DNA of 6,522 bases, from NCBI GenBank assembly GCA_029562045.1, contig JAKQWJ010000119.1, forward strand, positions 1 through 6,522, read 5' to 3'. Origin of the DNA: Spirochaetota bacterium (GTDB lineage Bacteria; Spirochaetota; Spirochaetia; DTKZ01). The translations under genes were made by a program, and so were the position numbers. Numbering within the stretch: the first letter of the stretch is position 1; each line of letters begins with the position of its first letter. The notes beneath the pieces were generated by a model, which was given only the letters and a program-made list of their open reading frames with translations, made no database searches and was not told the DNA's origin. This document shows, piece after piece, positions 1 to 6,147 of this stretch.

Positions 1-1531
1 CCCGGGCGCGGTACAGAACGTAGCTCCCCGGCGGAATGAGGACCTCCTCCCCGGCGGGGACGAAGACCGCTCCCCCCCGGCGGAGACTCACCCGGTTCCG
101 CCGCCCCCGGATCTCCACCCCGCCGCCGCCGCAGAGGAGGATCTGGGGACCCTCCGAAACCAGGGGGACCCGGGCCCCGTCCCCCGTCGGATCCGCAGCC
201 GCCGGACCGGGAGCCGCCGGACCCGCAGCCGCAGCCGCAGCCGCCGGACCGGGAGCCGCAGCCGGCGCCGCCGGACCCGCAGCCGGCACCCCGCCTCCCG
301 GATCATCCCCCGGCCCCCCGGCCCGAAGGACCGACAGGAGGAACTCCTCCGCCGGGGCCGGGTACTCCTCCTCGACGATGCCGCCCCCCAGGGCCTTTCT
401 CCGGGGACGGAGGACCCGGGCCGGGCCGGTCCTAAGGTCCAGAATCCGCAGGAGCTCCTCCGGGTCCCGGTGCTTGAGCGTGAGCCCTCCCCGGAGGACA
501 TTGTCCGAGTTGGCCATCAGCTCCACCCCCAGGCCCTCCAGGTAGGCGTGGAGTTCCCCCGCCTCCAGGGCCAGGGCTTCCCCGGGCCGGAGCCGGACCA
601 GGTTGAGGTAGAAGGGGGCAAAGCAGCCCGCGTCTCCGGGGTATTCCTCCGCCAGCCGGCGGAACCATCGAGCCTCCTGACCCTGGCCTGAACCCTGGCC
701 TGAACCCGGGCCTGAACCCGGACCTGAACCCGGGCCTGAACCCGGGCCCGGACCGGGATACCCCCTCGGACCCGGAAAGGGGCCCGACCCGGACGGAGGA
801 ATCCCACCCTCAGGCAGGCCGGCTCCCGACGGGACCACCGTCCCGGGCGCCGGACCGGCGGCCGGGGACAGGCCGTCCCCGGGCGAAGGGCCCTCTCCCG
901 GAAGGCGGCCTTCCAGGCAGCGGCGGACCCAGCGGGCCGCGGTCTCGGGGGGCGCGGTGAGGAGGGTTTTCAGAAAGGTCCGGAGAGCCCCGTCTCCCCG
1001 GCCTGCGGCCAGGGCTTCCCCGGCGGACCGAAGCTCCGGATCCGGGAGGGCGGTGAAGAAGGCGGCGGTCTCCTCTGTCGGACGCAGGCCCCGGAGGGCG
1101 GAGAAATCCGAAACCGCCAGGATGATTTCCGGTTTGTGGTGGGGGTCCCGGTAGTTCCTCTCCGGCGCGTCCTGCGGGAGTCCCCTCCGGTTCTCCCTCG
1201 CGAAACCTTCCCGGGCCTGAACCGGGCCGGGGTGGCACTGGATGGACAGCGGCCTTTCCACCGCCAGAACCTTGAACAGGAAAGGAAGCCGGGGACCGAA
1301 ACGGCTGACCGTCCCCTCTCCCAGAAAAAGACCGGGGTCCGATCCGATGAGCCGGTCCAGCGGCTTCTTTCCGCCGCCGGCTTCCGCCAGGGAGGGAGCC
1401 CCAGGGTGGGCCCCCATCCAGAGCTCCGCCCAGGGCTCCCCGCCGGGGTTGGGCAGGCTGAGAAACTCCGGCAGAAGGACCCGCGAACCCCAGGCGTATC
1501 GCCGGACCGGGTTCTCCAATGTATGGATCAT
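1..1531 (-). CDS. manA: Mannose-6-phosphate isomerase, type I (3' end beyond window)
   Basis: Zinc-dependent cytosolic enzyme interconverting mannose 6-phosphate and fructose 6-phosphate, linking mannose use or GDP-mannose synthesis to glycolysis. I translated the whole stretch by hand: 510 codons with no stop down to the left edge. Landmarks in order are YAWGS, ELWMGAHP, SIQCHP (Q98, H100), HHKPE (E135), GELHAY (H328) and MANSDNVLRGGLT. E. coli ManA has its ligands at Q97, H99, E134 and H255, so the first three fit with an offset of one and the fourth is displaced by about 72 residues. A Gly/Pro/Ser linker at residues about 211-285 accounts for that displacement. A second Ala/Pro/Gly linker lies at about 404-452. 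Without both linkers the length is close to the usual 390, so the stop is probably just past the edge. I chose ATG 1531 because it gives the family N-terminus; ATG 1543 and 1552 would add extra residues. There is no clear ribosome binding site. The gene is divergent from the zinc-ribbon gene. Confidence 0.93.
   Translation of the reverse strand, partial: MIHTLENPVRRYAWGSRVLLPEFLSLPNPGGEPWAELWMGAHPGAPSLAEAGGGKKPLDRLIGSDPGLFLGEGTVSRFGPRLPFLFKVLAVERPLSIQCHPGPVQAREGFARENRRGLPQDAPERNYRDPHHKPEIILAVSDFSALRGLRPTEETAAFFTALPDPELRSAGEALAAGRGDGALRTFLKTLLTAPPETAARWVRRCLEGRLPGEGPSPGDGLSPAAGPAPGTVVPSGAGLPEGGIPPSGSGPFPGPRGYPGPGPGSGPGSGPGSGPGSGQGSGQGQEARWFRRLAEEYPGDAGCFAPFYLNLVRLRPGEALALEAGELHAYLEGLGVELMANSDNVLRGGLTLKHRDPEELLRILDLRTGPARVLRPRRKALGGGIVEEEYPAPAEEFLLSVLRAGGPGDDPGGGVPAAGPAAPAAAPGPAAAAAAAGPAAPGPAAADPTGDGARVPLVSEGPQILLCGGGGVEIRGRRNRVSLRRGGAVFVPAGEEVLIPPGSYVLYRAR
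176..322. repeat. Low-complexity Ala/Pro/Gly-coding tract in manA
   Basis: Degenerate GC-only triplets (GCN, CCN and GGN codons on the minus strand) encode residues about 404-452 of ManA. They include several runs of alanines separated by Gly-Pro. The tract has no fixed period, unlike the 12-bp array in the same gene. It lies between the jelly-roll segment ending EEFLLSVLR and the last strands (LVSEGPQILLC onward), where ordinary ManA proteins have only a short loop. It is likely a flexible linker grown by replication slippage. Confidence 0.85.
676..746. repeat. 12-bp tandem repeat coding a Gly-Ser-Gly-Pro linker in manA
   Basis: Six head-to-tail units of consensus CCTGAACCCGGG on the plus strand. 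The first (676-686) is 11 nt and the other five (687-746) are 12 nt, differing by one or two bases (CTGG or CGGA endings). Read on the minus strand in the manA frame they give G-S-G-P and G-S-G-Q units. Because the period is a multiple of three, gain or loss of units keeps the frame. The units sit inside the linker that separates the metal-site halves of ManA, where length change should be tolerated. Confidence 0.95.
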
Positions 1532-1538
1532 CCCGTCG

Positions 1539-1567
1539 ATCATAAAAAACATCCGGCAAATGTGCAA
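1539..1567 (-). promoter_or_regulatory. Putative manA promoter, leaderless type
   Basis: On the minus strand, TTGCAC (1567-1562), a 17-bp spacer, then TATGAT (1544-1539, five of six matches to TATAAT). Seven nucleotides follow before ATG 1531, so transcription would begin at or next to the start codon. That agrees with the absence of a Shine-Dalgarno and with the start chosen from protein homology. The -35 matches the consensus at only three of six positions. Confidence 0.5.
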
Positions 1568-1590
1568 TATCCGCCGATTCCCGCTATACT
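1562..1590 (+). promoter_or_regulatory. Putative promoter of the zinc-ribbon gene, leaderless type
   Basis: GTGCAA (1562-1567), a 17-bp spacer, then TATACT (1585-1590, five of six to TATAAT), with exactly 7 nt to ATG 1598. The -35 hexamer is the same six base pairs used by the opposing manA promoter, so the two would compete for or share polymerase contacts. No Shine-Dalgarno precedes the ATG. The -35 is weak. Confidence 0.5.
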
Positions 1591-1597
1591 TGTTCTC

Positions 1598-2293
1598 ATG
1601 AACTGCACGAACTGCGGCCGGGAAATCCCGTCGGAGAACATCAACATCCAGCTGGCCATCGCGAAGTGCGACGCCTGCAACGCGGTCTTCAGTTTTTACG
1701 ACCAGCCGGCTCCTCCACACCCCGATGCCGACTCCCCCGGGACACCCGGGGAAAGCGAGGTTTCCCGCCGTGGCCGCTCCCCCGAAAGCTACGCCGCCGC
1801 CCCCCTGCCCCGGGGAGTGTCCCTGGAGGACACCGGCCGGGAGCTCCGGATCCGGCGGCGCTGGTTCGGCCCCCAGTTCCTGTTTCTGACCTTTTTCACC
1901 GGAATCTGGGACATCTTCCTCCTCCTCTGGTTCGGCATCGCCATCCGGCAGGGGCAGATCGTCATGGCCCTGGCGGGAGTCATCCATCTGGCGGTGGGTC
2001 TGGGACTGACCTACTACACCCTCGCGGGCTATCTCAATTCCACCATCGTAGCGGTGAACCCGGACTACCTTGTCCTGCATCACAAGCCCCTGCCCTGGCG
2101 CGGCGCGGCGACGATACTTGCCGGGGATGTGGAAAGGCTGGTTTCCCGGGGATCCACGAGCTTCTCGGTATCCGCCGTTCTGCTGGACCAGCGGGAGTTT
2201 ACGCTCATCGGGGGGCTGGAGAACGAGGCTCAGGCCCTGAGGATCGAAGAGGAGGCCGGCCGCTATCTGAAGCCTGGAAAGTTCCGGCTGTGA
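1598..2293 (+). CDS. Zinc-ribbon, two-helix membrane protein of unknown function
   Basis: 231 residues; I do not recognise a named family. The N-terminus holds a CxxC pair-of-pairs zinc ribbon: C3, C6, C24 and C27, starting MNCTNCGREIP. Residues about 36-85 are a Pro/Ser/Gly-rich, probably disordered linker. Two hydrophobic segments follow at about 92-115 and 121-144, separated by a short IRQGQ turn, so both ends should lie on the same side, probably the cytoplasm where zinc can bind. Residues about 148-231 look like a small beta-rich domain ending in a helix (NEAQALRIEEEAGRYL), reminiscent of bacterial PH-like domains; that is inference. ATG 1598 is chosen because it begins the zinc ribbon directly and sits 7 nt after a -10-like box. 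The stop overlaps the kinase start (GTGA), so the two genes are probably cotranscribed and translationally coupled, but nothing shows a shared function. Confidence 0.88.
   Translation: MNCTNCGREIPSENINIQLAIAKCDACNAVFSFYDQPAPPHPDADSPGTPGESEVSRRGRSPESYAAAPLPRGVSLEDTGRELRIRRRWFGPQFLFLTFFTGIWDIFLLLWFGIAIRQGQIVMALAGVIHLAVGLGLTYYTLAGYLNSTIVAVNPDYLVLHHKPLPWRGAATILAGDVERLVSRGSTSFSVSAVLLDQREFTLIGGLENEAQALRIEEEAGRYLKPGKFRL
2276..2281 (+). promoter_or_regulatory. Ribosome binding site deciding the kinase start
   Basis: GGAAAG lies 8 nt before GTG 2290 and inside the end of the zinc-ribbon gene. The next in-frame candidate, ATG 2305, has no purine-rich stretch at a workable distance. This favours the GTG start and the 4-nt overlap. 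Confidence 0.6.
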
Positions 2294-3624
2294 CCGGTGA
2301 CGCGATGGCCGCGGCGGTGGAGGCGGGGAACCTGGACGCCCCGCTGGCCCGCCTGTACCCCGGCGAGAGCCGGCGGTCCCGGCGGGGCCGGGTCCTGCGG
2401 CTTCTGGGACGGCACCGGGACCTTTTCGGCCCCGGCGAGGTGAGGCTCGTCTCCGCCCCGGGCCGCGCCGAACTGGGGGGCAACCACACGGACCACAACG
2501 GCGGCCGGGTTCTGGCGGCGGCGGTGGACCTGGATCTCCTGGCCGCCGCCCGCGCCGCCGGTGACGGAACGGCCGAAATCGTCTCCCGAGGCTTTCCCCG
2601 CATCATCCGGGTGGATCTGTCCCGCCTCGAAGCGGTCCCGGGCGAGGAGGGAAGCTCCGAGGCTCTGGTCCGGGGAATCGCCGCCGGTTTCGCCCGACGG
2701 GGCCTGGGCCGCGGCGGGTTCCGGGCCGTGGTGGACGGCCGGGTCCTCCCCGGTTCGGGCCTCAGCTCCTCCGCGGCCTTCGAGACCCTGATATCGGGAA
2801 TCCAGAACCTGCTCCACAACGGCGGACTCGTCCCCGGGGACACCGCCGCGGAGATCGGCTGGGAGGCGGAAAACATCTTTTTCGGAAAACCCTGCGGAAG
2901 GATGGACCAGTACGCCTGCGGCCTCGGCGGCATCCGCCTCATGGACTTCCGGGATCCCGAGAGGCCCGGTCTGGAACTCATCGACTTCGACTTCGCCGCC
3001 GCGGGGCTCGTTCTTTTCGTGGTGCATACCGGGGAGGGTCATGGGGAGCTGACCGCGGACTACGCCGCCGTCCCCGCCGAGATGGCTGCCCTGGCCCGGG
3101 CCCTGGGGGGACGGAGGCTGGCCGACCTGGGAGACCTTTCCACGGAGGAGCTGCTGCGCCGCGCCGCCCCCCTCCGGGACACCCTGGGGGACCGGGCCAT
3201 TCTGCGGGCCGCCCATTTCTTCGCCGAGAACCGCCGGGTCCTCCGGATGGCCTCCGCCCTTCGGGACGGCTGTCCCGGGGAGTTTCTCCGGCTGGTCCGG
3301 TTGTCCGGAGACTCCTCCGGCCGCCTGCTGCAGAACGGCTACTCCCCCTCCCGGCCGGAGAGGCAGGGCATCCCGCTGGCCCTGCTGGCGGCGGAGGAGA
3401 TTCTGTCGGGAGAGGGCGCCTGCCGGGTCCACGGAGGAGGCTTCGCCGGAACGATCCAGGCCTATGTGCCCCGGGAAAAGGCCCGGAGGTTCCGGTCTTT
3501 CATGGAGGAGATCTTCCGCCCCGGGAGCGTCCGGGAGCTGCGGGTCCGGAAAGAGGGCCTGGTGGAGATCCACCCCCGGGCAGGAGGTCCGCCGGAGCCC
3601 CGTCAGGGGGCCGGGACTCCGTGA
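2290..3624 (+). CDS. galK: GHMP-family sugar kinase, galactokinase type
   Basis: 444 residues from GTG 2290 (ATG 2305 is the alternative), somewhat longer than the usual 380-400. Galactokinases phosphorylate C1 of galactose with ATP in the Leloir pathway. Visible motifs: the substrate loop GRAELGGNHTDHNGG (G58-G72, with R59 and D68); the GHMP phosphate-binding loop PGSGLSSSAA (ending A163); CGRMDQYACG, whose D206 matches the catalytic aspartate of the family; and the C-terminal GGGFAGTIQAY (G382 onward). The canonical galactokinase signature has GEH-x-DY where this protein has GNHTDH, so a contact residue for the sugar is Asn rather than Glu. I recall GGNHTDH in galactokinase-annotated proteins of some anaerobes, but galactose as substrate is not proven. 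The 5' end overlaps the zinc-ribbon gene by 4 nt; the 3' end overlaps the convergent PASTA gene by 22 nt. Confidence 0.88.
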   Translation: MTGDAMAAAVEAGNLDAPLARLYPGESRRSRRGRVLRLLGRHRDLFGPGEVRLVSAPGRAELGGNHTDHNGGRVLAAAVDLDLLAAARAAGDGTAEIVSRGFPRIIRVDLSRLEAVPGEEGSSEALVRGIAAGFARRGLGRGGFRAVVDGRVLPGSGLSSSAAFETLISGIQNLLHNGGLVPGDTAAEIGWEAENIFFGKPCGRMDQYACGLGGIRLMDFRDPERPGLELIDFDFAAAGLVLFVVHTGEGHGELTADYAAVPAEMAALARALGGRRLADLGDLSTEELLRRAAPLRDTLGDRAILRAAHFFAENRRVLRMASALRDGCPGEFLRLVRLSGDSSGRLLQNGYSPSRPERQGIPLALLAAEEILSGEGACRVHGGGFAGTIQAYVPREKARRFRSFMEEIFRPGSVRELRVRKEGLVEIHPRAGGPPEPRQGAGTP

Positions 3625-3627
3625 CGG
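3600..3627. terminator. Imperfect hairpin over two convergent stop codons
   Basis: CCGTCA (3600-3605) is the inverse of TGACGG (3622-3627). After one G-G mismatch, four more pairs (one G-T) form, leaving a 6-nt loop. The stem contains both TGA stops of the converging genes. There is no T-run on either side, so it is not a classical intrinsic terminator; it could still pause or protect both transcripts. Part of the symmetry follows simply from two opposed TGA codons. Confidence 0.35.
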
Positions 3628-4664
3628 ATCACTTCCCGGTTGAAGATGGACAGAACCAGCGTGGAGTTGACCTCCTGGTAGTAGGGGATCGCCAGGGGGC
3701 CTCCGGGGTGCTTCATCGTGAAGAGGGTCCGGCGCTCCCCTGCGGGGCTCACCACCTCGAACTTCAGATCCACCGCCACGGGATAGCTGGGCAGACTGTA
3801 CTCGAAAAGTCCGAACACCAGGCTTCCCGACCGGGGGGCGGGGGCGGCCATGGTCAGCCCCAGCCTCGTTCCCGGCTCCACCTCCGCCCCCGCCGGAGGC
3901 TCCTGGGCCACCACGAAACCCCGGGTCTGCCCCCTCTGGGGTTCCGCCACGGAGAAGACGAAGGGGATGTTGCTCCGGGCCAGGAGTTCCACCGCCTGCT
4001 GGAAATCGATGCCCACGAAACTGGGGAGAACGATTTTTTCCAGCTCCGGGCCCCGGCTCACCACCAGGACCAGATCGGTGAGGTCCGACAGCTCCGTCCC
4101 CGGCGCGGGTTTCTGTTCCAGTATCGTTCCGGAGGGGAGAGGGTCGAAAACATAGGTCACCGGCTCCTGGATCTTGAGAAGCGGCTTGTAGGCGGTGAAG
4201 AGGGTCTGCAGGTAGACCCGGACCTCGTCCAGATTGCGGCCCACGAAATTTTCCACCTGGTCCACCACCGAGCCCTTGCTGACCACGATGTTGACCCGTT
4301 TCCCCGCCTTGACCTGGGTCCCCGGCGAGGGACGCTGATCCAGAACCTTCCCCTTCAGTCCCGGGTCGGAGGAGTAGCGCACCTGCACCAGGGGAAACAG
4401 CTCTTTTTCCTGCAGCCGGATCAGGGCATCCACCAGTTCTTCGCCCTGGACATTCGGGACCATGGTCTGCTCCGCCCCCCGGAGGGCCAGGAAAAAGGCG
4501 GAAAAGCCGGAGAAGAAAAGGACCGCCACCGTGAGCATGCCGGTGAGAACGAGCAGCCGGAGCCGGCGGCCCTCCTCGGTATGGGAGTTCCCCGGCATGA
4601 AGCGGGAAACCCACTCCCGGCCGGTGGAGACCTTCGCCATGAACGTGTCCCACCAGAATTTCAT
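3603..4664 (-). CDS. Membrane-anchored triple PASTA domain protein
   Basis: 353 residues. A basic cytoplasmic stretch (1-36) precedes one membrane helix at about 37-61, so most of the protein should lie outside the inner membrane. Three PASTA-like repeats follow, at about 66-130, 131-205 and 209-273. Each has the typical helix then VxxQxPxPGTxV pattern: VLDQRPSPGTQV, ILEQKPAPGTEL and VVAQEPPAGAEV. PASTA domains bind muropeptides or peptidoglycan in Ser/Thr kinases and penicillin-binding proteins; neither a kinase nor a transpeptidase domain is present here. The last 75 residues (about 279-353) form a separate beta-rich region I do not recognise. ATG 4664 overlaps the fmt stop as ATGA and has GGAG 7 nt upstream. 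It is the last gene of the def operon, and its end overlaps the convergent kinase gene by 22 bp. Role in wall or envelope upkeep is inferred. Confidence 0.9.
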   Translation of the reverse strand: MKFWWDTFMAKVSTGREWVSRFMPGNSHTEEGRRLRLLVLTGMLTVAVLFFSGFSAFFLALRGAEQTMVPNVQGEELVDALIRLQEKELFPLVQVRYSSDPGLKGKVLDQRPSPGTQVKAGKRVNIVVSKGSVVDQVENFVGRNLDEVRVYLQTLFTAYKPLLKIQEPVTYVFDPLPSGTILEQKPAPGTELSDLTDLVLVVSRGPELEKIVLPSFVGIDFQQAVELLARSNIPFVFSVAEPQRGQTRGFVVAQEPPAGAEVEPGTRLGLTMAAPAPRSGSLVFGLFEYSLPSYPVAVDLKFEVVSPAGERRTLFTMKHPGGPLAIPYYQEVNSTLVLSIFNREVIRHGVPAP

Positions 4665-5611
4665 TTCCCCTCTCCCAGGACGCTGCCGATGAAATCCCGG
4701 TTCCCGTTCAGGAAAGACCGGAAATCCATCGCTCTCCTCGATTGAAGACCAAGCTCCGTCACGGCGAGGAGCCCTCCGCCTGTTTGTACCAAAATTCCCC
4801 GGCTCTTGTCTACACCCAGCACTTTTCCCGGCGGCGGCCCTTCCGCGGCGGCGACTTCCCGCGTCTCCGGGACCCCGGCCGCGAGAATCCTGAGGGTCTC
4901 CCCCCGGAAAAGCGTCCAGGCTCCGGGCCAGGGGTTGTAGGCCCGGGCCATCCGCTCGATATGGGCGGCCTCCCGGGTCCAGTCGATGCGGCCCGACTCC
5001 CGGGTGAGAAGGCCGCAGTAGGAGGCCTCATCCTCCCTCTGGGGCGTCCCCGCCTCCTCACCCCGGGCGATGAGGTCCAGCGCCCGGACCAGCAGGGGAG
5101 CCCCCTTATCCGCCGCCAGGGCCGTCAGAGAGCCGGCGGTTTCCCGTCCCGAAAGGGGGATTCTCTCCTGGAGCAGGATGTCCCCGGCGTCCATCCTGAG
5201 GGCAAGCCGCTGCACCGTGATCCCCGTCTCCCGGTCTCCCGCCAGGATGGCGGCGTTTATCGGCGTGGGCCCCCGGTGGCGGGGCAGAAGGGAGGGGTGC
5301 AGGTTGATCCCCCCCCGGGGGAAGAGGGCCAGGAAACGGGGGCCGAAGATCCGGCCGTAGGCCACCACCGCGAGGATGTCCGGCGCCAGGTTCTGCACGG
5401 CCAGACGGGCCGCGGCGTCCAGTTTTTCCGGCTGCAGAACCGGCAGGCCCAGCCGCTTCGCCGCGGCCTTTACCGGAGACTCTTCGGTTTTCCGTCCCCG
5501 GCCGGAGCCGCGGTCCGGGTTGGTCAGGACCCCCACCACCCGATGGCTCCGGGCCGCGGCCTCCAGGGAGGGAACGGCCATCTCCGGGGAACCGGCGAAA
5601 AGAACGCGCAT
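4661..5611 (-). CDS. fmt: Methionyl-tRNA formyltransferase
   Basis: 316 residues, the normal length. It transfers a formyl group from 10-formyltetrahydrofolate to Met-tRNA(fMet), allowing bacterial translation initiation. The N-terminal Rossmann-type domain begins MRVLFAGSPEMAVPSL. The catalytic core reads NLHPSLLPRHRGPTPI, with N103 and H105, then MDAGDIL with D141; these match E. coli N106, H108 and D144 at a constant offset of three. E. coli has RWRGAAPI where this protein has RHRGPTPI, a modest variation. The C-terminal tRNA-binding domain starts near residue 205 (GRIDWTREA, RAYNPWPGAWT). The ATG shares one base with the def stop (TGATG), with a weak AGGG in front, so translation probably depends on def. 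Its own stop overlaps the PASTA gene. The enzyme pairs functionally with Def, which later removes the formyl group. Confidence 0.97.
   Translation of the reverse strand: MRVLFAGSPEMAVPSLEAAARSHRVVGVLTNPDRGSGRGRKTEESPVKAAAKRLGLPVLQPEKLDAAARLAVQNLAPDILAVVAYGRIFGPRFLALFPRGGINLHPSLLPRHRGPTPINAAILAGDRETGITVQRLALRMDAGDILLQERIPLSGRETAGSLTALAADKGAPLLVRALDLIARGEEAGTPQREDEASYCGLLTRESGRIDWTREAAHIERMARAYNPWPGAWTLFRGETLRILAAGVPETREVAAAEGPPPGKVLGVDKSRGILVQTGGGLLAVTELGLQSRRAMDFRSFLNGNRDFIGSVLGEGK
4672..4675 (-). promoter_or_regulatory. Ribosome binding site of the PASTA gene
   Basis: GGAG on the minus strand lies 7 nt before ATG 4664, within the last codons of fmt. Together with the ATGA overlap it fixes the start and suggests reinitiation by ribosomes finishing fmt. 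Confidence 0.65.
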
Positions 5612-6096
5612 CAGGCCCTGAACTTGTCTTCCCAGACCTTCATGATCCGTTTCCGTTTGAGCTCCGTCAGCCGGTCGATGAACATGATTCCGTCCAGGTG
5701 GTCCATTTCATGCAGGATGACCCGGGCCAGAAGTCCCTCGGCATCCATGGTGAAGGGCTTCTCTCTCCCGTCCCAGGCCCGGACCCGCAGGGCCAGGGGC
5801 CGGGTGACATCGGCGTAGATGCCCGGAAGGCTCAGGCAGCCCTCCTCGTACTTTCCCGTCTCCGGGGACAGCTCCAGAACCTCGGGGTTGACGAAAACCA
5901 GGGGGGGCTCGTCGGGGATGGTGACGATAAAGAGCCGGCGGGAAACACCCACCTGGGGCGCCGCCAGACCCAGACCCTTCGCCCCCCGCAGGGTTTCCAG
6001 CATGTCCGCCGCGAGCTTCACCGTTCCGGCTCCGAAGTCCGTCACCTCCTCGGCCTTCCGCCGAAGAACCTCGGTTCCCAAGGTCACTATATTCAT
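5611..6096 (-). CDS. def: Peptide deformylase
   Basis: 161 residues, a standard length. It removes the N-formyl group from nascent proteins at the ribosome, usually with Fe(II). All three family motifs are intact: GLGLAAPQVG (41-50), EGCLSLPG (metal ligand C87) and HEMDH (H129 and H133 as ligands, E130 catalytic). The EGCLSLPG loop is the common bacterial form, and the short tail ending RIMKVWEDKFRA resembles spirochaete and Gram-negative enzymes rather than the long Gram-positive type. ATG 6096 opens directly with the family N-terminus MNIVTLG. AGGGA lies only 3 nt upstream, a tight spacing. It is the first gene of the def, fmt, PASTA operon and divergent from the small gene at 6148. Confidence 0.97.
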   Translation of the reverse strand: MNIVTLGTEVLRRKAEEVTDFGAGTVKLAADMLETLRGAKGLGLAAPQVGVSRRLFIVTIPDEPPLVFVNPEVLELSPETGKYEEGCLSLPGIYADVTRPLALRVRAWDGREKPFTMDAEGLLARVILHEMDHLDGIMFIDRLTELKRKRIMKVWEDKFRA

Positions 6097-6105
6097 GATT
6101 CCCTA

Positions 6106-6134
6106 AAACTAATAAAATACCGGGAAGAAAACAA
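6106..6134 (-). promoter_or_regulatory. Possible promoter of the def operon
   Basis: On the minus strand TTGTTT (6134-6129), a 17-bp spacer, then TAGTTT (6111-6106). Both boxes are only moderate matches. The AT-rich TATTTTATTAG around it stands out in this GC-rich region and offers other -10 registers. The leader would be very short. Confidence 0.35.
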
Positions 6135-6140
6135 GGGAGG
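6113..6140 (+). promoter_or_regulatory. Putative -10 box and ribosome binding site of the small gene
   Basis: TAAAAT (6113-6118) matches TATAAT at five of six positions; no good -35 is visible at 16-18 bp. AAGGGAGG (6133-6140) is a strong Shine-Dalgarno 7 nt before ATG 6148, the best in the window. The 51-bp spacer to def holds both promoters and nothing else that I can see. Confidence 0.55.
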
Positions 6141-6147
6141 ATACCCC

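Noticed and set aside
676..746. CRISPR-like or regulatory repeat array
   Set aside because: The units are contiguous without spacers, only 12 bp long, and in frame within a coding linker.
1..1531. Frameshift or pseudogene status of manA, suggested by the many short open frames across it
   Set aside because: Codon-by-codon reading shows one unbroken frame through both low-complexity tracts, with all metal ligands present.
1532..1552. Earlier manA starts at ATG 1552 or 1543
   Set aside because: They would place the promoter box inside the gene and shift the zinc ligands away from family numbering; ATG 1531 fits E. coli ManA within one residue.
810..1559. 249-codon minus-strand open frame with a TTG start
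   Set aside because: It is the manA region read in a shifted frame. The true frame gives recognisable ManA motifs throughout, and this one gives only Gly/Pro/Arg-rich sequence.
1136..1597. Upstream extension of the zinc-ribbon gene by 154 codons
   Set aside because: The extension runs antisense through manA and lacks domain character; the zinc ribbon and the -10 box point to ATG 1598.
2263..4653. 796-codon minus-strand open frame, the longest in the window
   Set aside because: It lies antisense to the kinase and out of frame with the PASTA gene, both of which show clear domain motifs. Its Gly/Pro/Arg-rich translation is typical of shadow frames in GC-rich DNA.
3621..4745. 374-codon plus-strand open frame
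   Set aside because: It is antisense to the PASTA gene and the fmt end, with His/Gln/Arg-rich nonsense composition and no domain.
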